A DNA stretch of 6,376 nt from Pseudomonadota bacterium (GTDB taxonomy: Bacteria; Pseudomonadota; Alphaproteobacteria; Rhizobiales; Hyphomicrobiaceae): the NCBI GenBank assembly GCA_023392135.1, contig JAEVZQ010000102.1:1-6376 (forward strand), read 5' to 3'. Below, in pieces: positions 1 through 5,954 of this stretch. Position numbers and translations under genes: made by a program. Below the pieces are notes generated by a model. It was not told the origin of the DNA. It was given only the letters and a program-made list of their open reading frames with translations, and searched no databases. Within the stretch, counting starts at the first letter, position 1; each line of letters begins with the position of its first letter.

Positions 1-1
1 T

Positions 2-208
2 CGCTGAACCGCTGAAACGCCTAATTCTTTTCAGGTCTTCCCGACCTGAGCACACATCGGTGGTCCTGCCGCCGATCCGGTTTGGCTCGCAACGCCATGG
101 GTCGACAATAAGCCGGACGCGGTAACCGCCGCCTGCAGCTTGCCTGCCTTCTCCCTTCCTCACGACGGACGCTGCGGCGAGCAGCCCCAGAGTCATCTTT
201 TGCAACAT
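2..208 (-). CDS. Possible 5' part of an unidentified gene running off the left edge
   Basis: An ATG at 208-206 opens a frame of 69 codons with no stop before the window edge. It begins MLQKMTLGLLAAASVV, a short basic then hydrophobic stretch that could be the start of a signal peptide, and a TGAGGT lies 9 bases upstream as a possible ribosome binding site. Against it, the rest of the translation is arginine- and glycine-rich without recognisable motifs, and third-position GC looks clearly lower than in the oxoprolinase gene. A second minus-strand frame (224 to 21) overlaps it. I do not recognise the product. It may be a real truncated gene divergent from oplAH, or simply an open frame in GC-rich non-coding DNA, which I think somewhat more likely. 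Confidence 0.2.
   Translation of the reverse strand, partial: MLQKMTLGLLAAASVVRKGEGRQAAGGGYRVRLIVDPWRCEPNRIGGRTTDVCSGREDLKRIRRFSGSA
31..49. repeat. Small perfect inverted repeat (hairpin)
   Basis: TCAGGTC (31-37) and GACCTGA (43-49) form a 7-bp perfect stem around the 5-base loop TTCCC. Neither strand has a run of T after the stem in the transcribed direction (AAAAG follows on the minus strand, GCACAC on the plus), so it does not look like an intrinsic terminator. Its role is unknown; a stem this short can arise by chance. Confidence 0.4.
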
Positions 209-242
209 CGGGTATCGACCTCACTCGTCCAGGCCGATTGAC

Positions 243-262
243 GCAGCCGTGCCTCCGGCTGC
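243..262. repeat. Hairpin upstream of oplAH
   Basis: GCAGCCG (243-249) and CGGCTGC (256-262) form a 7-bp perfect stem with a 6-base loop (250-255). It sits about 50 bp before the oxoprolinase start codon, where an operator or a leader hairpin could be. No T-tract follows on the plus strand. Function is inferred from position only. Confidence 0.35.
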
Positions 263-303
263 TGACCGCGTCCGCTTGGGCTATTCGAATTGGTTTCGGC
301 GAC

Positions 304-308
304 GGGGA
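304..308 (+). promoter_or_regulatory. Ribosome binding site that decides the oplAH start
   Basis: GGGGA lies 6 bases before the ATG at 314, good spacing for a Shine-Dalgarno element. The same frame extends upstream to a TTG at 290, which has only a weak GGG nine bases before it and adds eight residues outside the conserved N-terminal motif. The ATG at 314 is therefore preferred. Confidence 0.6.
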
Positions 309-313
309 ATCTG

Positions 314-3300
314 ATGACAGGTGGGAACGGCACTCTCGGGCAGTGGCATTTCTGGATCGACCGGGGCGGCACGTTCACGGATGTCATCGGACGCGATCCG
401 GAAGGTCGCGTGCAAGCGCTGAAGGTGCTGTCCGACAATCCCGGCGCCTATGAAGATGCTTCACTCGAAGGCATCCGCCGGATGCTCGGAGTAGCGTCCG
501 ACGATCCGATTCCTGCCGAGTGCATCGCCAGCGTGAAGATGGGAACGACAGTGGCCACCAATGCGCTGCTCGAGCGCAAGGGCGAGCGGACGGCGCTCGT
601 CATCACCAGGGGCCTGAAGGATCAGCTCGAGATCGGCTATCAGGCCCGGCCCGACATCTTCGCCAAGAAAATCGTCAAGCCCGAGATGCTCTACACCCGC
701 GTGCTCGAGGCGAACGAGCGCGTACGTGCGGATGGCACGGTTGAGACGCCACTCGACGTGGCTGCTCTGGAGCAGGATCTCTCCCGCGCGATCGCGGAAG
801 GCATTCGCGCAGTCGCGATCGTGTTCATGCACGCCTACGCCTTTCCGGAACACGAAAGTCAGGCCGCAGAGCTCGCCCGCGAGCTTGGGTTCACGCAGAT
901 CTCGGTCAGCCACGAGATTTCGCCGCTGATCAAGATCGTCGGCCGTGGCGATACGACTGTGGCAGATGCCTATCTCTCGCCGATCCTCCGCCGCTACGTG
1001 GAAAAAGTTGCTGATGCCCTCGGCGCCAACAACTCCGAAGGCGGCCACTCCCCCAAGATCCTGTTCATGGCCTCCTCGGGCGGGCTGAAGTCGGCCGATC
1101 TGTTCCAGGGCCGCGATGCCATTCTCTCCGGTCCTGCCGGCGGCATCGTCGGTATGGCCGAGACGGCGCGGATTGCCGGCTTCGAGAAGGTCATCGGCTT
1201 CGACATGGGCGGCACGTCGACGGACGTTTCGCACTTCGCGGGCGAATACGAGCGCGCGTTCGAGACGGAAGTCGCCGGCGTGCGGCTGCGCGTACCGATG
1301 ATGCGCATTCATACGGTCGCGGCGGGCGGCGGCTCGATCCTGTCATTCGACGGAACCCGCTTCCGCGTGGGCCCGGACAGCGCCGGTTCGAATCCTGGTC
1401 CGAAGTGCTATCGGCACGGCGGCCCGCTGACGGTTACCGACGCCAACGTCATGGTGGGCAAGCTTTCCGCTACCTTCTTCCCGAGAATCTTCGGACCCAA
1501 TCGCGATGAAGCGCTGGACGAGGACTCGGTCCGCGCCGCATTCGCTGAGCTGGCGGATCAGATCGGCGACGGCCGCACACCGGAGGAAGTCGCCGACGGC
1601 TTCCTGCGCATTGCCGTCGAGAACATGGCGAACGCCATCAAGAAGATCTCGGTGCAGCGCGGCTATGACGTCACCGAATACGCACTGAACTGCTTCGGAT
1701 CGGCGGGCGGCCAGCACGCCTGCCTCATCGCCGATACGCTCGGCATGGAGACGGTGCTGATCCATCCGCTCTCCGGCCTGCTGTCTGCCTACGGCATGGG
1801 CCTCGCCAAGCTGCGGGCGAGCCGCGAGCAGTCCGTCGAGGCGCCGCTCGATCCAGCGTCGATGAAGGACGTCGAGGCCTTGTCGGAGAAGCTCATCACC
1901 GATGTGATGGCTGAGGTCGCAGCCGAGGACGTCGGCGCCGACGAGATCGAAACATCAGTGAACCTTCACCTCCGCTACGAAGGCACCGACACGGCCCTGC
2001 CGATCAGGCTCGCCGATCCGGGGAGCATGCGTGACGAATTCGAGCGCCAGCACCGGCAGCGTTTCGGTTTCATCTCGCCGGAAAAGCGGGTGTTCATCGC
2101 CGCGGTGGAGGTCGAGGCGGTTGGCGGCGGCGCCTCTGCCGAAGAAGCGCTTCAGTCGAATGGCGGCAGTCAGGAAGCGAAAGCGACACGCGCGACGCGC
2201 TTCTATTCCGGCCGGGCCTGGCACGAGGCCCCAATCTACATGCGCGAGGATCTGGCCCCCGGCCATCGGATCTCCGGTCCGGCGCTCATCATCGAGCCGA
2301 ACCAGACTGTCGTCGTCGAGCCCGGCTGGCGGCTGGAGGTGACCGGGCTCAATCACCTCGTCCTCAACCGCGCCGTCCCGCGTCAGCGCGAGATCCTGGG
2401 CGAAAAGGCCGATCCCGTCCTGCTAGAAGTGTTCAATAACCTCTTCATGTCGATCGCGGAGCAGATGGGCGAAGCCCTGCGCAACACGGCGCAGTCGGTC
2501 AACATCAAGGAGCGGCTGGACTTCTCCTGCGCGGTGTTCGACGCCCAGGGCCAGCTCGTCGCCAACGCCCCGCACATGCCGGTGCACCTCGGATCGATGG
2601 ATCGTTCCGTCGAGACGATCGTCCGCGAGCGCGAGGGCACGATGCGCCCGGGCGACGTCTACATGCTGAATGCGCCCTACAACGGCGGCACCCACCTGCC
2701 GGACATCACCGTCATCACGCCGGTGTTTGGTCCGGACAGCTCGGAGATCCTCTTCTACGTCGCCAGTCGCGGCCATCACGAGGACATCGGTGGCTTGACG
2801 CCGGGCTCGATGACCCCGCGCGCGACCCACATCGATGAGGAAGGCGTCTACATCGACAACTTCAAGATGGTCGATCAGGGACGGTTCCTTGAGGCGGAAA
2901 CCCACGCCCTGCTCACCGGCGCCAAGTATCCAGCCCGCAGCCCGGGCAAGAACATCGCCGATCTCAAGGCCCACGTCGCCGCCAACGCGCGGGGCGCGGC
3001 TGAGCTCGAGAAGATGGTCGCCCACTTCGGGCTCGACGTGGTCAAGGCGTACATGGGCCACGTGCAAGATAACGCCGAGGAGAGCGTCCGCCGGCTGCTG
3101 AGCCGGCTCGATGACGGAGAATTCCGTGTCGAGATGGACCAGGGCACGCACGTTCACGTGAAGATCACGGTCGACCGCGAGAAGCGCGAGGCAACCGTCG
3201 ATTTCACCGGCACCAGCCCGGAGCAGCGCAACAACTTCAACGCGCCCGCACCGGTCACGCGCGCTGCGACGCTCTACGTGTTCCGCGTGATGGTGGACGA

Positions 3301-3943
3301 GCCGATCCCGATGAACGCGGGCTGCCTGAAGCCGATCCGGCTGGTCATCCCTGAGCGGTCGATGCTGTCGCCACAATATCCGGCAGCAGTCGTAGCCGGC
3401 AACGTCGAGACGAGCCAGATCGTCACCAACTGTCTGTTCGCGGCAATGAAGGCGATGGGCCCCAGCCAGGGCACCATGAATAACCTGACCTTCGGCAATG
3501 CGAAGTATCAGTATTACGAAACCATCTGCTCCGGCTCGCCGGCGGGACCAGGGTTCGACGGAACATCCGGCGTGCACGTGCATATGACCAACACCCGCCT
3601 GACCGACCCAGAGATTCTCGAGCTGCGTTATCCTGTGCTGCTCGAAGCTTTCTCGATCCGTCGCGGCTCCGGCGGACGAGGCCGATGGTCTGCAGGCGAC
3701 GGCACGTATCGGCGCATCCGGTTCCTGGGAGAGATGGACTGCGCCATTCTCTCCGGCTACCGGCGCGTTCGTCCGTACGGGCTCGAAGGGGGCGAGCCCG
3801 GACAATGCGGCGAGAACATTGTGCGGCGCAATGATGGTCGCATGGAGCGCCTCGAAGGCTGTGATCAGACAGTGCTCGCAGCCGGTGAGGCCGTCATCAT
3901 AACGACACCGACAGGTGGCGGCTTCGGCTCATCGGGAGCTTAA
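314..3943 (+). CDS. oplAH: ATP-dependent 5-oxoprolinase, single-chain HyuA-HyuB fusion
   Basis: Predicted cytosolic enzyme that opens 5-oxo-L-proline (pyroglutamate) to L-glutamate at the cost of one ATP, recycling a spontaneous breakdown product of glutamine, glutamate and glutathione. From the ATG at 314 it has 1209 residues, near the usual OplAH length. Residues about 10-690 are the hydantoinase-A half: the N-terminal phosphate-binding motif DRGGTFTD is at 16-23 and the second actin-like ATPase motif [11 protein letters not shown] at 295-305. Residues about 700-1195 are the hydantoinase-B half, with HMPVHLGSM from 754, [12 protein letters not shown] at 786-797, [10 protein letters not shown] at 818-827 and a GGGFG tail at 1201-1205. 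Fusion of both halves in one chain is typical of 5-oxoprolinase; N-methylhydantoinase and acetone carboxylase relatives normally use separate subunits. Substrate is inferred from the family and a related lactam is possible. The frame is intact, and no partner gene lies within 110 bp downstream. Confidence 0.9.
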   Translation: MTGGNGTLGQWHFWIDRGGTFTDVIGRDPEGRVQALKVLSDNPGAYEDASLEGIRRMLGVASDDPIPAECIASVKMGTTVATNALLERKGERTALVITRGLKDQLEIGYQARPDIFAKKIVKPEMLYTRVLEANERVRADGTVETPLDVAALEQDLSRAIAEGIRAVAIVFMHAYAFPEHESQAAELARELGFTQISVSHEISPLIKIVGRGDTTVADAYLSPILRRYVEKVADALGANNSEGGHSPKILFMASSGGLKSADLFQGRDAILSGPAGGIVGMAETARIAGFEKVIGFDMGGTSTDVSHFAGEYERAFETEVAGVRLRVPMMRIHTVAAGGGSILSFDGTRFRVGPDSAGSNPGPKCYRHGGPLTVTDANVMVGKLSATFFPRIFGPNRDEALDEDSVRAAFAELADQIGDGRTPEEVADGFLRIAVENMANAIKKISVQRGYDVTEYALNCFGSAGGQHACLIADTLGMETVLIHPLSGLLSAYGMGLAKLRASREQSVEAPLDPASMKDVEALSEKLITDVMAEVAAEDVGADEIETSVNLHLRYEGTDTALPIRLADPGSMRDEFERQHRQRFGFISPEKRVFIAAVEVEAVGGGASAEEALQSNGGSQEAKATRATRFYSGRAWHEAPIYMREDLAPGHRISGPALIIEPNQTVVVEPGWRLEVTGLNHLVLNRAVPRQREILGEKADPVLLEVFNNLFMSIAEQMGEALRNTAQSVNIKERLDFSCAVFDAQGQLVANAPHMPVHLGSMDRSVETIVREREGTMRPGDVYMLNAPYNGGTHLPDITVITPVFGPDSSEILFYVASRGHHEDIGGLTPGSMTPRATHIDEEGVYIDNFKMVDQGRFLEAETHALLTGAKYPARSPGKNIADLKAHVAANARGAAELEKMVAHFGLDVVKAYMGHVQDNAEESVRRLLSRLDDGEFRVEMDQGTHVHVKITVDREKREATVDFTGTSPEQRNNFNAPAPVTRAATLYVFRVMVDEPIPMNAGCLKPIRLVIPERSMLSPQYPAAVVAGNVETSQIVTNCLFAAMKAMGPSQGTMNNLTFGNAKYQYYETICSGSPAGPGFDGTSGVHVHMTNTRLTDPEILELRYPVLLEAFSIRRGSGGRGRWSAGDGTYRRIRFLGEMDCAILSGYRRVRPYGLEGGEPGQCGENIVRRNDGRMERLEGCDQTVLAAGEAVIITTPTGGGFGSSGA

Positions 3944-3967
3944 GGCAGGCAAGCCGTCGCAACCTGG

Positions 3968-3993
3968 GGAACTCTACCGCTCAAGCACTCGTT
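3968..3993 (+). promoter_or_regulatory. EcfG-type general stress response promoter for the DUF1236 gene
   Basis: GGAAC at 3968-3972 and CGTT at 3990-3993 are separated by exactly 17 bases. This is the published consensus (GGAAC-N16/17-CGTT) of EcfG, the sigma factor released by the PhyR-NepR partner switch in alphaproteobacteria. Transcription would begin near 4000, giving a leader of about 55 bases before the ATG at 4055. Six other plus-strand GGAAC sites found by eye, all inside coding sequence (near 324, 542, 847, 1352, 3560 and 4162), have no CGTT at the right distance. The match to consensus is seen; control by EcfG is inferred. Confidence 0.65.
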
Positions 3994-3995
3994 GT

Positions 3996-4027
3996 CTCCG
4001 CGACGGAGGTTGCTGGCGATCGCCAGC
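3996..4027 (+). repeat. Two tandem hairpins in the DUF1236 leader, one a 16-bp palindrome
   Basis: CTCCG (3996-4000) and CGGAG (4004-4008) pair around a CGA loop. Three bases later, GCTGGCGATCGCCAGC at 4012-4027 is a perfect 16-bp palindrome, which in RNA folds as a 6-bp GC-rich stem with a GAUC tetraloop. Both lie between the predicted transcription start (near 4000) and the ribosome binding site at 4043-4048. They could be a dimeric-repressor operator, a stabilising leader hairpin, or the end of the oplAH transcript. There is no T-tract, so a standard intrinsic terminator is unlikely. Confidence 0.5.
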
Positions 4028-4042
4028 CACCCATAATGGAAT

Positions 4043-4048
4043 AGGAGA
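4043..4048 (+). promoter_or_regulatory. Strong ribosome binding site of the DUF1236 gene
   Basis: AGGAGA with a 6-base spacer to the ATG at 4055. It fixes the start codon, which also begins a good signal peptide, and suggests efficient translation. Confidence 0.75.
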
Positions 4049-4054
4049 CGAGAG

Positions 4055-5161
4055 ATGCATGTGAAAACGCTTGGAGCCGTCTCGGCACTCGCGCTCTTTG
4101 CGGGCGTGAGTGCGGGCGCCTTCGCACAAGCCCCTGGTGGCGGTCAGTCTCAGGGTGCCCAGGAACGGCTTGAGACTCCCGGCCAAAGTGCGCCGGGCCA
4201 GAAGCAGATGGCCCCTGCCCAGCGGAAAGGTCAGAGCGCCGAGGAGCCTGGCCAGCGTAAAGGCCAGCAGGCGCAAGAGCCTGGCCTGAGGAAAGGTCAG
4301 CAGGCGCAACAGCCCGGCGAACGCAAGGGTCAGCAGGCCCAAGAGCCTGGTGAGAGAAAGGGTCAGCAGGCCGAGAAGCCTGGTGAGAGAAAAGGCCAGC
4401 AGGCTCAGGAGCAGCGCTCGAAGAAACAGGAGCAAGCTGAGGAAAAGCAGGGCAAGCGCCAGAAGCAGACTGCGGAGCAGCCGGAGCGCAAGCAGCAGAA
4501 GCAGAGGGCTGAACAGCCCGAGAGCAAGCAGCGTGCCGAGCAGCCTAGCGAAGGCAAGCAGAAGCAGCAGGCCCAGCAGCCCTCCGCTGGCAAGGAGCAG
4601 CAAGCAGGGCGTGGCGGTGGCCGTATTCAGCTCAGCGAGCAGCAACGCACGACTGTGAGAGAACGCTTCCGCGAGAGCGGCGCTCTCGAACGGGCCCGCG
4701 TCAACAATGTGAACTTCAACATTTCCGTTGGCACGAAGGTCCCGCGCGGCCGTGTGCATCTTGCGACGCTGCCAACGGTGATCGTTGAGGAAGTGCCCGC
4801 CTATCGCGGCTACGACTACTTCGTGGTGCGCGACGAGATCGTGATCGTCAATCCGCGGACTTATGTGATCGTGGATGTCATCAAGGTGGGTGGTGGGCAA
4901 ACCCACGCGCGATTGAGCCTGTCGCCTGAGCAGCGTCGGGTCGTGTTGTCCCACGTCGATCTGCAGCCGAGCGTCAGGCTGGGTATCGGCGAGGTCACGG
5001 TCGGCATGGACGTGCCACAGCAGGTCGAGCTGCGCTCCTTCCCGGCGGTCGTGGTGCAGGACGTGCCCGAGCTTCGGTCATATCGCTACTTCGTGTTCGA
5101 GAACGAGGTGGCGATCGTCGACCCGCAGCAGCGCGATGTCATTCTGACGATCAGCCAGTGA
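4055..5161 (+). CDS. Exported DUF1236 protein with K/Q/E-rich tandem-repeat region
   Basis: A 368-residue protein of unknown function, predicted to be secreted to the periplasm or beyond. Residues 1-24 form a Sec signal peptide: basic start (HVK), hydrophobic core, and an AFA site that would be cut before Gln25. Residues about 25-56 are a Gly/Gln/Pro linker. Residues 57-122 are six 11-residue repeats beginning RKGQ, followed to about 187 by degenerate low-complexity sequence rich in Lys, Gln, Glu and Ala, almost certainly disordered. Two DUF1236 domains follow, at about 191-276 and 286-366. Both contain a conserved core ending in a Y-x-Y-F-V segment and an IVNP/IVDP turn (YDYFVV...IVNP and YRYFVF...IVDP). 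It stands alone: an EcfG-type promoter precedes it and a terminator follows. The family has no established biochemical role; a cell-envelope stress function is inferred only from export and promoter. Confidence 0.85.
   Translation: MHVKTLGAVSALALFAGVSAGAFAQAPGGGQSQGAQERLETPGQSAPGQKQMAPAQRKGQSAEEPGQRKGQQAQEPGLRKGQQAQQPGERKGQQAQEPGERKGQQAEKPGERKGQQAQEQRSKKQEQAEEKQGKRQKQTAEQPERKQQKQRAEQPESKQRAEQPSEGKQKQQAQQPSAGKEQQAGRGGGRIQLSEQQRTTVRERFRESGALERARVNNVNFNISVGTKVPRGRVHLATLPTVIVEEVPAYRGYDYFVVRDEIVIVNPRTYVIVDVIKVGGGQTHARLSLSPEQRRVVLSHVDLQPSVRLGIGEVTVGMDVPQQVELRSFPAVVVQDVPELRSYRYFVFENEVAIVDPQQRDVILTISQ
4223..4420 (+). repeat. Six in-frame 33-bp tandem repeats in the DUF1236 gene
   Basis: Six consecutive 33-bp units encode 11-residue repeats: RKGQSAEEPGQ, RKGQQAQEPGL, RKGQQAQQPGE, RKGQQAQEPGE, RKGQQAEKPGE and RKGQQAQEQRS. 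RKGQ is kept in all six, and Pro-Gly at positions 9-10 in the first five. Synonymous differences between units (for example CGT, AGG, CGC and AGA for the first Arg) show the array is not very recent, though the core around GGTCAGCAGGC is nearly constant. Arrays like this can gain or lose units by slippage without shifting the frame. Confidence 0.85.
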
Positions 5162-5179
5162 TTCTGAAAATCAAGGGCT

Positions 5180-5198
5180 GGCCGGGCTCGCCCCGGCC
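5180..5198. repeat. GC-rich hairpin after the DUF1236 stop codon
   Basis: GGCCGGG (5180-5186) and CCCGGCC (5192-5198) form a 7-bp all-GC stem with a 5-base loop, 18 bases after the DUF1236 stop. No T-tract follows immediately on either strand. It may reinforce the terminator that follows or protect the 3' end of the transcript. It could also act in the convergent ridA transcript, for which I see no other terminator. Confidence 0.45.
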
Positions 5199-5205
5199 GG
5201 CACGA

Positions 5206-5233
5206 TGCCCGGGCCACTCGGCCCGGGCATTTT
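5206..5233 (+). terminator. Intrinsic terminator of the DUF1236 gene
   Basis: A 10-bp perfect stem, TGCCCGGGCC (5206-5215) with GGCCCGGGCA (5220-5229), has a 4-base loop ACTC and is followed directly by TTTT (5230-5233). This is a textbook rho-independent terminator on the plus strand, 45 bases after the DUF1236 stop and just before the end of the convergent ridA-like gene. On the minus strand the stem is followed by TCGTGCC, so it should act mainly in the plus direction. Confidence 0.85.
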
Positions 5234-5251
5234 GGCCTGACGGCGCCCCGC

Positions 5252-5635
5252 TTACTCCTTGATCGCTTCGGCCTCGATCTCGACGAGAAGATCTGGCGAG
5301 GCCAGCCCAGCGACCTGCAGATAGGTCGACGCACAGACGTGGCCATCGAGCATGCGGTCGCGGATGGTGCGCGAGGCTGCAACGGCGTCCGGCACCGTAG
5401 CGAAGATCGTGATCCTGACCAGATGCCGCTTGTCGAAGCCTGCCGCATCCAGCACGCCGAAAAGATTGCTCCAGGCGCGCTCGATCTGCGCCTCGAGCCC
5501 CTGCTCCACGCTGCCATCGGGCTTTACCCCGACCTGACCGGATATGACGAGGCGTTGACCAGCAGCCTGATGCAGGACTCCCTGAGCATACCTGGATGCC
5601 GGTTTGGCAATGTTTTCCTGGTTGATGAGCTTCAT
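5252..5635 (-). CDS. RidA/YjgF-family protein without the catalytic arginine
   Basis: A 127-residue protein, the usual size for a Rid subunit, which forms cytosolic trimers. It starts at an ATG (5635-5633) with GGAGG at 5648-5644, 8 bases upstream. Family landmarks are YAQG at 16-19, the SGQVGV strand at 32-37, and a C-terminal VEIEAEA segment where E119 matches Glu120 of E. coli RidA. At the place of E. coli Arg105 (context ARSCVEVARL) this protein has ASTYLQVAGL, so the arginine that holds the substrate carboxylate is replaced by Ser103 and Cys107 by Tyr105. RidA proper deaminates reactive imines such as 2-aminoacrylate; members without the arginine (Rid4-7 groups) lack this activity and their roles are mostly unsettled. 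I therefore give no ridA symbol. It is convergent with the DUF1236 gene and divergent from otsB; no promoter was recognised. Confidence 0.85.
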   Translation of the reverse strand: MKLINQENIAKPASRYAQGVLHQAAGQRLVISGQVGVKPDGSVEQGLEAQIERAWSNLFGVLDAAGFDKRHLVRITIFATVPDAVAASRTIRDRMLDGHVCASTYLQVAGLASPDLLVEIEAEAIKE

Positions 5636-5710
5636 GGCGCCGTCCTCCGATCGTTCATCTTCTTCAGCAAACCGCCTGATATCGCGAGCCTGCCAGCCAT
5701 CATTGCCCCG

Positions 5711-5723
5711 CTTCGCTGCGAAG
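5711..5723. repeat. Short palindrome upstream of the RidA-like gene
   Basis: CTTCGC and GCGAAG flank a single central T, about 76 bp upstream of the RidA-like start codon. This is a possible binding site for a dimeric regulator. The arms are short, so chance is a fair alternative. Confidence 0.3.
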
Positions 5724-5869
5724 GCCAGAGGAGAACTCGAACAGCCGAAGACACCAGCCGCGCGTTTATCGGTCGTTGCTCGCCGTGAACGTGTGGTCGC
5801 ATTGCAGGCATCATTGGGCTTATAGTATCCCGTCGGCAGCAGCAGCGGCGCCCCGGATGGCAGCCGTTT

Positions 5870-5895
5870 GGAACCAAGTCCCCGGCGCTTGCGTC
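5870..5895 (+). promoter_or_regulatory. EcfG-like general stress response promoter for otsB
   Basis: GGAAC at 5870-5874 is followed after exactly 17 bases by CGTC at 5892-5895, one base off the CGTT consensus of the -10 element. Spacer length and distance to the start codon (59 bases from the -10 end to the ATG at 5955) nearly equal those of the promoter at 3968-3993 (17 and 61). Trehalose synthesis genes are established members of the EcfG/RpoE4 general stress regulon in several Hyphomicrobiales, which raises the likelihood. The predicted transcription start near 5902 also argues against the in-frame ATG at 5907 as the otsB start. Confidence 0.55.
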
Positions 5896-5954
5896 ATTCC
5901 AGAGGCATGCGGGTGGCACACGCTTGCCTGCCGGCTCGCATAATCAAGAAATCA

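Larger units (their letters stand above)
1..313. other. Left-edge region without an established gene
   Basis: No reading frame here resembles a protein I recognise. The plus strand has only short frames, the longest running in from the left edge and stopping at 123-125. The minus strand has two overlapping frames with arginine-rich, low-information translations. One of them, open to the edge, is listed separately. Two small inverted repeats lie at 31-49 and 243-262. I found no convincing sigma-70-type promoter for the downstream 5-oxoprolinase gene: a TTGACG at 238-243 has no matching -10 hexamer at normal spacing. The oxoprolinase promoter therefore either lies in this stretch in a form I cannot recognise or is further upstream. 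Confidence 0.5.
5636..5954. other. Divergent intergenic region between the RidA-like gene and otsB
   Basis: This 319-bp stretch holds the ribosome binding site of the RidA-like gene (5644-5648), an odd-length palindrome CTTCGC-T-GCGAAG at 5711-5723, and an EcfG-like promoter at 5870-5895 facing otsB. Open frames crossing it on both strands give unrecognisable, arginine-rich translations without good start signals, and I take them as chance. No RNA gene was seen. A TATAGT at 5821-5826 resembles a -10 hexamer but has no partner at proper spacing (the nearest TTGCAG, 5802-5807, is only 13 bases away). Confidence 0.6.

Noticed and set aside
31..49. Inverted repeat as an intrinsic terminator for an upstream gene
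   Set aside because: No T-tract follows the stem on either strand and no gene end precedes it.
290..313. TTG at 290 as the start of oplAH
   Set aside because: It has a weak ribosome binding site and adds eight unconserved residues; the ATG at 314 has GGGGA six bases upstream.
461..1312. Minus-strand 283-codon frame opposite the 5' part of oplAH
   Set aside because: It is a shadow of the conserved hydantoinase-A half; the translation shows no recognisable domain.
2423..3805. Minus-strand 460-codon frame opposite oplAH
   Set aside because: The plus strand here encodes the conserved hydantoinase-B half of OplAH. The opposite frame is His/Arg/Asp-rich without motifs, a common shadow in high-GC genes.
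3974..4954. Minus-strand 326-codon frame with long leucine-rich stretches that resemble membrane segments
   Set aside because: It is the complement of the Lys/Gln/Glu repeat codons of the DUF1236 gene (CAG/AAG/GAG read backwards give Leu). The plus-strand frame has a signal peptide, known domains, a ribosome binding site, a promoter and a terminator.
5339..5788. Plus-strand 149-codon frame opposite the RidA-like gene
   Set aside because: It is mostly antisense to a clear Rid-family gene, with no recognisable domain in the translation.
5632..5919. Minus-strand 95-codon frame upstream of the RidA-like gene
   Set aside because: It begins at a GTG without a clear ribosome binding site, has no recognisable motif, and crosses the otsB promoter region. 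It overlaps the RidA-like start by only four bases, so coupling cannot be excluded, but there is no positive support.
5914..5928. Sigma-54-like promoter TGGCAC-N4-TTGC before otsB
   Set aside because: The GG and GC elements are one base closer than the strict spacing sigma-54 needs, and the EcfG-like site just upstream explains the position better.
5907..5954. ATG at 5907 as the otsB start
   Set aside because: It is in frame, but its AGAGG is only one base from the ATG and it lies within a few bases of the predicted transcription start. The added residues show no family similarity.
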